Source: Paenibacillus sp. FSL H7-0357 (GTDB taxonomy: Bacteria; Bacillota; Bacilli; Paenibacillales; Paenibacillaceae). Taken from it: a DNA stretch of 64,000 nt. The stretch is from contig NZ_CP009241.1 of assembly GCF_000758525.1 (NCBI RefSeq), positions 3,906,001 through 3,970,000 of the forward strand, written 5' to 3'. Position numbers and translations under genes: made by a program. Each line of letters starts with the position of its first letter. Within the stretch, counting starts at the first letter, position 1. Shown here piece after piece: positions 27,799 through 34,739 of this stretch. The notes under the pieces are model-generated. The model was given only the letters and a program-made list of their open reading frames with translations. It did no database searches and was not told where the DNA came from.

Positions 27799-28674
27799 AT
27801 GAAATTGGCAAACCCGATTGGTATAATGGTCGATAGTCTGCGTCTTAACTTGCGGGATGGACTGGTGAAAGCTAAAGAGCTGGGGGCAGATGGTGTACAA
27901 ATCTATGCAGTTGAAGGTGAGATGGACCCTGAGAATCTGTCCCCGCGAGACCGAAAGGAATTGAAGAGTTATATCGAATCCCTAGGTCTGCGAATTTCAG
28001 CATTGTGTGGTGATCTGGCTGGCCATGGTTTTCAAGATGCGAAGGTGAATTCGGCGAAAATTGAGAAATCGAAGCGCATTCTTGATTTAGCCGTTGATCT
28101 GGGAACACAGATTGTTACCACACATATTGGTATTGTTCCGAATCAGGTGAATGATCCAGTCTATGATACGATGCAGCGTGCGTGTGAAGAGCTTGGTGTC
28201 TATGCCAAGAGCTTGGATGCCTATTTTGCAATTGAGACTGGACCGGAAAAATCTGCACATTTGAAGCAATTCCTCAATTCGCTGAGCACGAATGGCGTTT
28301 CTGTCAACTTTGACCCTGCCAACATGGTCATGGTAACGGGTGACGATCCTGTTCAAGGAGTGCACAATCTGAAAGATTACATTGTTCATACGCATGTGAA
28401 GGATGGCATCCGTCTGCGGGAGGTAGATCCCCGTGAAGTCTATGGAGCGTTAGGCTATGAGCCGATGAGTCACGACCGTATTGCCGAAGATGCTGCATCT
28501 GGCGCAAGCTATCGAGAACTGGCTTTAGGGGAAGGCCATGTGGATTTTGATAACTATTTCAAAGCGCTCCAGGATATTGGCTACACCGGGTATTTGACTA
28601 TTGAACGTGAAGTGGGCGATCAGCCGGAAGCTGATATTGCCAAAGCGATTGATTTTATCCGGCGCTATCGTTAA
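27799..28674 (+). CDS. Sugar phosphate isomerase/epimerase family TIM barrel (second)
   Basis: A 291-residue protein of the same superfamily, opening with MKLANPIGIMVDSLRLNLRD. Metal-binding positions are suggested by FAIETGPE (Glu), NFDPANM (Asp), IVHTHVKDG (His) and YLTIERE (Glu). Divergence from its neighbour suggests two successive steps rather than a duplication of one. AAAGAGGAGG lies before the ATG. Last gene of the operon, followed by a terminator. Confidence 0.9.
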   Translation: MKLANPIGIMVDSLRLNLRDGLVKAKELGADGVQIYAVEGEMDPENLSPRDRKELKSYIESLGLRISALCGDLAGHGFQDAKVNSAKIEKSKRILDLAVDLGTQIVTTHIGIVPNQVNDPVYDTMQRACEELGVYAKSLDAYFAIETGPEKSAHLKQFLNSLSTNGVSVNFDPANMVMVTGDDPVQGVHNLKDYIVHTHVKDGIRLREVDPREVYGALGYEPMSHDRIAEDAASGASYRELALGEGHVDFDNYFKALQDIGYTGYLTIEREVGDQPEADIAKAIDFIRRYR

Positions 28675-28707
28675 AGAAATAGGGCAGTGATGAATACATC
28701 AAAAAAA

Positions 28708-28745
28708 GGCGAGTCTCTGAATAATGGAGACTTGCCTCTTTTTGT
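28708..28745. terminator. Terminator after the sugar-isomerase operon
   Basis: Hairpin GGCGAGTCTC-TGAATAATG-GAGACTTGCC with TCTTTTTG on the plus side and a run of A before it (T-run on minus), so it can work in both directions. Apart from this and repeat copy 2, the 352-base gap to the TetR gene shows nothing else. Confidence 0.85.
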
Positions 28746-28869
28746 TGTTCCACGTTGATTTTTTATCGAAGAACAAATTCTCCAGGCATCTACAGGGATA
28801 CTGATAGAACAAAAGTAGACCATGGAGGCAACCCATATTGTGACAAGCTTTTTCATTAACAAAATCCCC

Positions 28870-29016
28870 TTTGATTGAACTTGAGAATATACATTTAGGG
28901 AAAAGTGACGGAGGGGAAGTTTGGAACTGGAGGAGCGATAGCGTCCGGAAGTCCAAACATTCTCTGTAGTCACGGCCAATCCCAAGATAGAAGGATATTA
29001 AGATCAATCTATATAG
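28870..29016. repeat. Dispersed foldback repeat, copy 2 (internally deleted)
   Basis: The right end TCAATCTATATAG and the GGATATTAAGATCAATC segment match copy 4. The left end is worn (GATTGAAC). The core TTTGGAACTGGAGGAGCGAT is followed directly by GTCCGGAAGTCCAAA, so about 75 bp of the middle is missing compared with copies 1 and 4. The arms can still pair. It ends ten bases past the TetR stop and could act as its 3' end. Confidence 0.8.
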
Positions 29017-29025
29017 CAATTAGAA

Positions 29026-29574
29026 CTATTCACAGATTCGCTCCAGCAATGTTCCCAATTGTTCAGCTAATGCTTGATGTGAAATCGGCATTTCATTCGA
29101 AAACCACCATTCCACTACGCCTACATAAGCCGAGGCCACAAATGTCACGGTAAGGTCTGCATTTAACCCCTGGTTTTTTCCTTTCGTCACATCCACCTCA
29201 TTACGGAACTCTTCAATCAGAAAGTCAACGAACCGGTTGCGAAAATATGGGGCTCCTTTACTTGCCAGCATCATTGAAAAAAAGGAGTAATTGTCTTCGA
29301 GGTATTCTGTCCAGATCAACGAACCGCTTACAAAATCCAGATCAGCTGCTGCTTCACACCGCTCCCGCAGCTCGTTAATATGGGCCTCTATGAGTTTGTC
29401 CAGCAAATCGTATTTATCCGTGTAATGAAGATAAAACGTTCCCCGGCTGATATTTGCTCTGTCGGATAGATCCTGTAAGGTGATATCATCAATATTCTTT
29501 TCAGACATTAGTTCAATAATGGCTTTCTTTAAAGCTTCTTGCGTCTTGAGTATTCTCCGATCTATTTTAGCCAT
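29026..29574 (-). CDS. TetR-family repressor
   Basis: A 182-residue regulator with a typical N-terminal helix-turn-helix (ITLQDLSDRANISRGTFYLH, then YTDKYDLLDKLI). The C-terminal part is of the TetR_C_8-like kind found in Firmicutes, with no recognisable ligand site. The start MAKIDRR (29574) is chosen over an upstream ATG because family members begin there; the ribosome site GGTGA is weak. It is divergent from the MerR-controlled region, but no direct target gene is left next to it. Confidence 0.88.
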   Translation of the reverse strand: MAKIDRRILKTQEALKKAIIELMSEKNIDDITLQDLSDRANISRGTFYLHYTDKYDLLDKLIEAHINELRERCEAAADLDFVSGSLIWTEYLEDNYSFFSMMLASKGAPYFRNRFVDFLIEEFRNEVDVTKGKNQGLNADLTVTFVASAYVGVVEWWFSNEMPISHQALAEQLGTLLERICE

Positions 29575-29691
29575 CTTATGGTCACCAGACTTTCTTAAGG
29601 TAATAACTAACATAACACTTGAACCTAGTTGTAATTATAGACAATTGCACATTAATGTATCAAGGGTTATTATGCTTTTGAAAAATGGATG

Positions 29692-29722
29692 TTGACTTGG
29701 AGTTAACTCCAGAGGGTAAACT
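29692..29722 (+). promoter_or_regulatory. MerR-type promoter with 19-bp spacer
   Basis: TTGACT (29692-29697) and TAAACT (29717-29722) are separated by 19 bp, the long spacer typical of MerR-activated promoters. The dyad GGAGTTAACTCC lies inside the spacer. The obvious regulator is the MerR-family gene downstream. It now drives only a 15-codon remnant. Confidence 0.72.
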
Positions 29723-29764
29723 CCTTTATGTAGCAATAGCTAATAAAAAATAGAGGAGGCATTG

Positions 29765-29812
29765 TTGATCAGTCTAGGTATGCCGGAGCAGGCATTTAAC
29801 TATAAAAGTTGA
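29765..29812 (+). pseudogene. Possible 5' remnant of a MerR-controlled gene
   Basis: After AGAGGAGG the frame TTG-ATC-AGT-CTA encodes LISLGMPEQAFNYKS and then stops inside the left end of repeat copy 3. Promoter, ribosome site and start are intact, but no gene body follows, so the body has probably been lost when the repeat inserted or rearranged. The product cannot be named from 15 codons. Confidence 0.4.
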
Positions 29813-29914
29813 ACACAAGAACTACCTAGAGGCAAAAGCAGCGGAGGGGAATTTTGGAACTGTAGGAGCGATAGCGAGGATGGCGTACTGGCATCTGTCG
29901 ACGCTATATAAGTA
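29800..29914. repeat. Dispersed foldback repeat, copy 3 (truncated)
   Basis: The left end CTATAAAAGTTGAAC and the core GGAATTTTGGAACTGTAGG match copies 1 and 4, but after GAGCGATAGCG the sequence departs, ending near GCTATATAAG. The right arm is missing. It lies between the MerR-type promoter and the MerR gene. Confidence 0.7.
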
Positions 29915-29974
29915 GAAAATGGACTAAGTTTCATGCAATTAATAATTGGATGCGAACCGGGAGGTGAAGCGAGT

Positions 29975-30385
29975 ATGGCGTTGGCCATTAAACAGGTTGC
30001 AGAGAAATTTGATGTTTCCCAGGATACACTCCGTTATTATGAACGGATCGGGCTGATTCCTCATGTAAATCGCAATAAAAGCGGTAACAGAGATTATACG
30101 GAAGAAGACTGCAAATGGGTTGAGTTTATCATCTGTATGCGGCATGCCGGTCTCTCGATTGAAGTATTGATTGAATATGTCGATTTGTTTAACCAGGGTG
30201 ATGAATCCGCCGAGGCCAGAAAAGATCTATTAATCGAGGAACGCAAGCAGCTCGCCACAAGAATGGAAGTCATGAAGAAAACGCTGGAACGCTTGGATTC
30301 TAAGATTTCAAGGTATGAGCAAACTATAGGAAAAAGAGAAAAAACACTAAGAAGATCTGCTGAGCAGTCTGATAACGAAATCTAG
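29975..30385 (+). CDS. MerR-family transcription regulator
   Basis: A 136-residue regulator with the MerR winged helix (IKQVAEKFDVSQDTLRYYER, then IGLIPHVNRNKSGNRDY) and a C-terminal coiled coil near 80-125 (ERKQLATRMEVMKKTLERLD). No cysteine-rich metal-binding end is seen, so it is more like the AdhR-type thiol or aldehyde sensors than metal sensors. Start MALAIKQ at 29975 follows GGGAGGTG. The promoter upstream carries a matching operator. Confidence 0.88.
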   Translation: MALAIKQVAEKFDVSQDTLRYYERIGLIPHVNRNKSGNRDYTEEDCKWVEFIICMRHAGLSIEVLIEYVDLFNQGDESAEARKDLLIEERKQLATRMEVMKKTLERLDSKISRYEQTIGKREKTLRRSAEQSDNEI

Positions 30386-30423
30386 GATTAAACACCTATG
30401 TACGATCCCTTTAAGGCGTAATA

Positions 30424-30463
30424 AAAAGCGAACCGGCAGCTACAGTGCTGCTGGTTCGCTTTT
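30424..30463. terminator. Bidirectional terminator between MerR and RpiR genes
   Basis: Arms AAAAGCGAACCGGCAGC and GCTGCTGGTTCGCTTTT with loop TACAGT; T-runs on both strands. It closes the MerR gene on plus and the RpiR unit on minus. Confidence 0.9.
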
Positions 30464-30494
30464 GTTGATTAATTTTTCGCTGCTGCAATGAGCA

Positions 30495-30569
30495 TTACAT
30501 ATCAAGTTTAACGTTAGTGAGACCTTTCACGATTTCAGGGTCGTTATGAGAAATGGAAGACGGTGGCAT
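30495..30569 (-). pseudogene. 24-codon frame coupled to the RpiR stop, possible gene remnant
   Basis: The RpiR stop and an ATG overlap as TAATG, and the frame runs MPPSSISHNDPEIVKGLTNV and ends LDM before the terminator. The coupling is typical of an operon gene, but 24 codons is short; it may be what is left of a second gene. It could also be chance. Confidence 0.25.
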
Positions 30570-31435
30570 TATAAGTCATTCATCATTTCATCAACGTAGG
30601 TGCTTTTCAACGATTGGACTGCGGATTCCCTGTTTATTGAATAAGAAATTTTATAGATACAGGAGTATATCACGTTAAGGACGTATTCAAATGCTATTTG
30701 CGAGGAAAAGGTTCCGATCTTGGCATGTTTTACTTCATCATTTGGCACTTGAATACAGAGCGTACTGAGTTTTGCCAGTTCACTTTGAGTGGTAGCTGTG
30801 ATGGTGATAAAAGGGATCTGTTCACGTCTGAAGTGCTGAGCTGCTCTTACATAAATCGGTGACTTTCCGTGGTAAGTCAAGAAAATCGCGCAATCCTCTT
30901 CCGTCAAATTAACGGTATGATATGCCCATTCGTACAGCTCAGTAGCGATCACTACATATTTGTTGATTTTAATCATTTTATTCTGAAAACTCTTCGCGCG
31001 GATTTGGGAATCTCCCAAGGCATAGATAAAGATCCTTTTTGCTTTGTCCAGCATCCCGGCTGTTTGGGACAGCAAATCATCATCCATGTAGGCATAGGTT
31101 TTGTCGATCGTTTCCTTCATCAATTCAGCAATTTCTTTCGCCACTTGAAGTGGAGATTCCTCATCACTAAACGGATAATTAGGGTCGACGCTGGAAATGT
31201 TCTGGGTATATTGCTGGAATTCCCGGGCAAGTTTAATGATGAACTCTTTAAATCCGGACAGCCCAAGTTTATGGGTTAAGCGATTGACCGCTGAATGCGA
31301 TGTATAAGTAGCCTTTGCAAGCTCCTGAATATTTAAATGCAGTATGCTTTCTTTATGCATCAGAATATAGGCAGCGATACTTTTTTCGTTTGGTGTAAAG
31401 TTATGCATTTCCGATAATTGGGTCAATATCTTCAA
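30569..31435 (-). CDS. RpiR/MurR-family transcription regulator
   Basis: A 288-residue regulator with an N-terminal helix-turn-helix (LAKATYTSHSAVNRLTHKLG near 42-61) and a C-terminal SIS sugar-phosphate-binding domain (RIFIYALGDSQIRAKSFQNK near 130-150). Such proteins sense phosphosugars and control sugar catabolism. The TTG at 31435 has ATAGGAG eight bases before it and is preferred over ATG codons further up. It is divergent from two dehydrogenase genes, its likely targets. Confidence 0.88.
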   Translation of the reverse strand: MKILTQLSEMHNFTPNEKSIAAYILMHKESILHLNIQELAKATYTSHSAVNRLTHKLGLSGFKEFIIKLAREFQQYTQNISSVDPNYPFSDEESPLQVAKEIAELMKETIDKTYAYMDDDLLSQTAGMLDKAKRIFIYALGDSQIRAKSFQNKMIKINKYVVIATELYEWAYHTVNLTEEDCAIFLTYHGKSPIYVRAAQHFRREQIPFITITATTQSELAKLSTLCIQVPNDEVKHAKIGTFSSQIAFEYVLNVIYSCIYKISYSINRESAVQSLKSTYVDEMMNDL

Positions 31436-31580
31436 CAGATTCACTCCTATAAACATTTTGTTCAAAAAGCTACCGGGATCTAACCAAGGAATTGGTGGAA
31501 TGTACCGTTTTGCCGGCTGATCCTTTACGCTAGGCTGAGTTCTTCTATAATAAATGAAAAAGACTTAAGGGGGAATTCAT

Positions 31581-32600
31581 ATGCTTACGATCGGTTATAT
31601 CGGGAATGGCAAAAGCACAAACCGTTATCATCTGCCTTTTTCATTAAACCGGGAAAATTTGAAGGTGAAGACGATCTACGCCCGTAATCCGGGTAAAGGA
31701 GAGTGGGAGAAGGCGCCGGGCATCCTTTACACCGATGAACTTGAAATGTTAATGAACGATGAAGAGATTCAGTTGATCGTGATCTGTACACATATTGATT
31801 CGCATTATGCTTATGCCAAAATGGCGCTTGACCACGGGAAGAATGTGCTTGTCGAAAAACCTTTTATGCCAACTAAAGAAGAAGCAGTCTCAATCTTCCA
31901 ATACGCCAAAGAGAAAAATCTGGTACTCCAATGTTATCAGAATAGACGTTACGACTCGGACTTCCTCACGACCAAAAAGGTTATCGAATCAGGTAAACTG
32001 GGTGATTTGCTGGAGGTGGAGATGCATTACGATTATTATCGCCCGGAGACCCCGAATTCAGTTACGCATTACTCCAAAAATAACAGTTACTTATACGGAC
32101 ATGGGGTTCACACCATTGATCAGGTCTTATCCTACTTTGGGGAACCGGAATATATACATTACGATGTTCGTCAACTGCTGGGAACCGGCAGAATGAATGA
32201 TTACTTTGATCTGGATTTCTATTATTCTACACTCAAGGTATCGGTTAAATCGAGCTTCTTCCGCTTGAAGGCGCGGCCCAGTTTTGTTGTATACGGAAAA
32301 AAAGGGGTATTCGTTAAACAAACGCAGGACCGCCAGGAAGAGCACCTGAAATTATTTTATTTGCCCAAGGGACATGCTGATTTTGGCATTGATTTGCCGG
32401 AGCATTATGGTACCCTGACTTATCTGGATGATGCAGGCCAATATCATGAAGAAAAAGTCGTCTCTGAGAAGGGTGACTATGCCCGGGTATATGACGATAT
32501 GTATCAAGCTATCCTGCAGGGCAAAGATAAGACAATAAAGGATGAAGAAACGATTGCCGTTATGGAGATCATCGAGAATGGGATAGAGGGGTGCAGCTAG
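31581..32600 (+). CDS. Gfo/Idh/MocA-family oxidoreductase (third of its family in window)
   Basis: A 339-residue NAD(P)-dependent dehydrogenase. It starts LTIGYIGNGKSTNRYHLPF, a changed Rossmann loop (GNGKS rather than GxGxxG), has VEKPFMP near 94, and GHGVHTIDQVLSYFG near 176 with the His/Asp pair. This resembles the YdgJ/scyllo-inositol dehydrogenase-like branch. A likely -10 TATAAT lies at 31546 and the ribosome site AAGGGGG precedes the ATG. One base separates its stop from the next gene. Confidence 0.88.
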   Translation: MLTIGYIGNGKSTNRYHLPFSLNRENLKVKTIYARNPGKGEWEKAPGILYTDELEMLMNDEEIQLIVICTHIDSHYAYAKMALDHGKNVLVEKPFMPTKEEAVSIFQYAKEKNLVLQCYQNRRYDSDFLTTKKVIESGKLGDLLEVEMHYDYYRPETPNSVTHYSKNNSYLYGHGVHTIDQVLSYFGEPEYIHYDVRQLLGTGRMNDYFDLDFYYSTLKVSVKSSFFRLKARPSFVVYGKKGVFVKQTQDRQEEHLKLFYLPKGHADFGIDLPEHYGTLTYLDDAGQYHEEKVVSEKGDYARVYDDMYQAILQGKDKTIKDEETIAVMEIIENGIEGCS

Positions 32601-32601
32601 A

Positions 32602-33597
32602 ATGAAATTAGGAATCGTGGGAGCCGGCAACATAGTAATGGAGTTATTAAGCTTTGTTCGTGATATTCCTACTATCTCATTACAGGCCATCTCTTCAAAA
32701 CCTGACCATCAGGAAAAATTGCTGACCCTGCAAAGCCAATATGGAATTTCTCAGATCTTCTACAATTATGCTGAGATGCTTGGGAGTGATGAAGTGGATA
32801 CGGTCTATATCGGGCTGCCCAATCATCTGCATTATTCCTATGCGAAAGAAGCTTTACTGAGAGGCAAGCATGTCATTTGTGAGAAGCCGTTCACATCCAA
32901 TTTGGGTGAATTTCTGGAGTTGAAAGAGATTGCACTTCAGAGTGGATTAATACTGGTAGAAGCCATCACGAATCAATATTTAAAAAACTATCTAAGCATG
33001 AAGGAATTTCTGCCCAAGCTTGGAGAGCTCAAAATCGTGGAATGCAACTATTCCCAATATTCCTCCCGCTATGATGCCTTCAAAGCAGGAGAGGTGCTGC
33101 CCGCCTTTAACCCGGTACTGTCCGGGGGAGCGTTGATGGATATCAATATTTATAATATTCATTTGGCGATAGGCCTCTTCGGAAGCCCGGAGAAGGTGGA
33201 GTACTTTGCGAACATGGAGCGTGGGATAGATACTTCAGGCATTCTGATGCTTGATTACGGTAATTTCAAATGTGTCTGCATAGGTTCAAAAGACAGCGCA
33301 GCTCCTAGTGCAGTTAACATTCAAGGCAATAAAGGATATATCCGCCTGACAGGCTCGACTAACAGTATAGATTGCTTTGATTATGTTCCCAATAAGGAGC
33401 AACCCATCCGGGTAGATCGTAAAGATCATCCCCACCGGATGTATGATGAATTCATCGCCTTTGACCGTATGATAAATGAAATGGATATGGAAAAGGTTAC
33501 GGATAGGCTCGAACATAGCGAGAGAGTCATGCGTGTGATTGAGCTTGCCAAGCTGTCTGCCAATCTTGTGTTTGGTCCGGACAGATCGAAGCAATAA
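32602..33597 (+). CDS. Gfo/Idh/MocA-family oxidoreductase (fourth relation, paired)
   Basis: A 331-residue family member with LGIVGAGNIVMELLSF, CEKPFTSN near 94 and SGGALMDINIYNIHLAIGLF near 172, where Met-Asp-Ile-Asn-Ile-Tyr-Asn-Ile-His keeps the Asp and His spaced as usual. It is cotranscribed with the previous gene; two different dehydrogenases in tandem suggest consecutive oxidation and reduction of a sugar, as in epimerisation through a keto form. Substrate unknown. Confidence 0.88.
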   Translation: MKLGIVGAGNIVMELLSFVRDIPTISLQAISSKPDHQEKLLTLQSQYGISQIFYNYAEMLGSDEVDTVYIGLPNHLHYSYAKEALLRGKHVICEKPFTSNLGEFLELKEIALQSGLILVEAITNQYLKNYLSMKEFLPKLGELKIVECNYSQYSSRYDAFKAGEVLPAFNPVLSGGALMDINIYNIHLAIGLFGSPEKVEYFANMERGIDTSGILMLDYGNFKCVCIGSKDSAAPSAVNIQGNKGYIRLTGSTNSIDCFDYVPNKEQPIRVDRKDHPHRMYDEFIAFDRMINEMDMEKVTDRLEHSERVMRVIELAKLSANLVFGPDRSKQ

Positions 33598-33601
33598 ATA
33601 T

Positions 33602-33635
33602 AAAAAAAGGGCCACTGACATATTCAGTGGTCCTT
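33602..33635. terminator. Terminator between convergent dehydrogenase and VanZ-like genes
   Basis: Hairpin GGGCCACTGA-CATAT-TCAGTGGTCC with a 7-base T-run on the minus strand, so mainly for the VanZ-like gene; the plus side reads TTCTCT. Confidence 0.82.
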
Positions 33636-33643
33636 CTCTATGT

Positions 33644-34561
33644 TCACTCCCACCAATGCTTCATTTCTGTAATTCCAACATCCCACAGTTTAGCATTGCC
33701 GGAAACTATAATCGTAATTTCGTTGATTTTATCAAAGGGTATCTCCAGAGGTTCGGCTTCTTTACTATATTCATCATTGTATTGAGCCACCATGTTCCCG
33801 TCTGCCATTACAGTGACCTCACCTTTGGAATCCCCATTGTCCTGAATGCCATAATAGGAATAGAACTTTACATCTATTTTGTTCCCCAAGATATAGGTGT
33901 ACTTTTTATCTTTGTCGCCATCACTGCTATACATGTTAAATTCAGGTTCAATTCTCTTGCCTGCTACAGTGAAAGTTGGAAGGTTCCCGGTCATAGGAAA
34001 ATTACCTGTAACTTCCTTCAGTTCATGTAGAGCTCGGATAGGGCCTTCTTGTTTCACTAAAGCATAATTGACAGTTTCAGAGATTATAATTATCCCTACA
34101 AAAAATAGAACAACTGACAAAGCTGCAACCATGAGCTTTTTATAAGTGATTTTCGGAGAAAATCCAACCTTGTATGCGAAAAATCCTATCGCGCCACCTA
34201 ATGTATTGGATATTACATCATCTACATCAAAGCTGCCGAGATAAGTTAAAGCCTGCAACGTTTCCAGAACGAGAATCGCCAAGACAAACAAAGAAATGAA
34301 CTTCCTGAATCTGACACGATACAACAGGGGGAAAAGTACGCCGAAAGGGATAAAGGCAGCAATATTGCCAAAATCATATACCCATGAAAAAGTCGGTTTT
34401 GGAAAACGAAGCGGAATGGTTTCTGGAACAAGTATAAATGTGTATCCAGATTGACCCGTTGCATTCTCTAATCTGTTAAAAGCAAAGAATATAAAATACA
34501 AAATTAAAAGGGTGTATAGAATGGTTCCTGCAGAGATGAACTTCCGCCATTTCGTATCCAT
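33644..34561 (-). CDS. VanZ-family membrane protein with extracytoplasmic C-terminal domain
   Basis: A 305-residue protein. The first 170 residues hold five or so membrane helices of the VanZ type (NIAAFIPFGVLFPLLYR and DVDDVISNTLGGAIGFFAYK are typical). The last 120 residues (from about TGNFPMTGN) form a soluble, beta-rich domain probably outside the cell. VanZ proteins are linked to teicoplanin resistance or envelope changes, but most are uncharacterised. It stands alone, convergent with the dehydrogenase pair. Confidence 0.85.
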   Translation of the reverse strand: MDTKWRKFISAGTILYTLLILYFIFFAFNRLENATGQSGYTFILVPETIPLRFPKPTFSWVYDFGNIAAFIPFGVLFPLLYRVRFRKFISLFVLAILVLETLQALTYLGSFDVDDVISNTLGGAIGFFAYKVGFSPKITYKKLMVAALSVVLFFVGIIIISETVNYALVKQEGPIRALHELKEVTGNFPMTGNLPTFTVAGKRIEPEFNMYSSDGDKDKKYTYILGNKIDVKFYSYYGIQDNGDSKGEVTVMADGNMVAQYNDEYSKEAEPLEIPFDKINEITIIVSGNAKLWDVGITEMKHWWE

Positions 34562-34679
34562 AAATATCTCCTTAATCTCATACTAAAACACACTTTGATG
34601 CACACGACTTAATATTATAATATTTATATTGGTGGATGTAAACGAAGTGAGGAACCCATTCACCTTCTTTAATCGAATA

Positions 34680-34719
34680 GGGGTGACCCCAGCCATAAAT
34701 GACTGCTTGGGACACCCCC
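34680..34719 (-). terminator. Stem-loop after the sugar-binding lipoprotein
   Basis: GGGGTGACCCCAGC pairs with GCTTGGGACACCCC around a short loop. There is no clear T-run, so it may be an mRNA-stabilising end rather than a classic terminator. Confidence 0.55.
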
Positions 34720-34739
34720 GTTATCTACACATAATACCT

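Noticed and set aside
28671..29019. Minus-strand frames over the repeat copy 2 region
   Set aside because: They run through the terminator and the repeat, lack ribosome sites and resemble no family.
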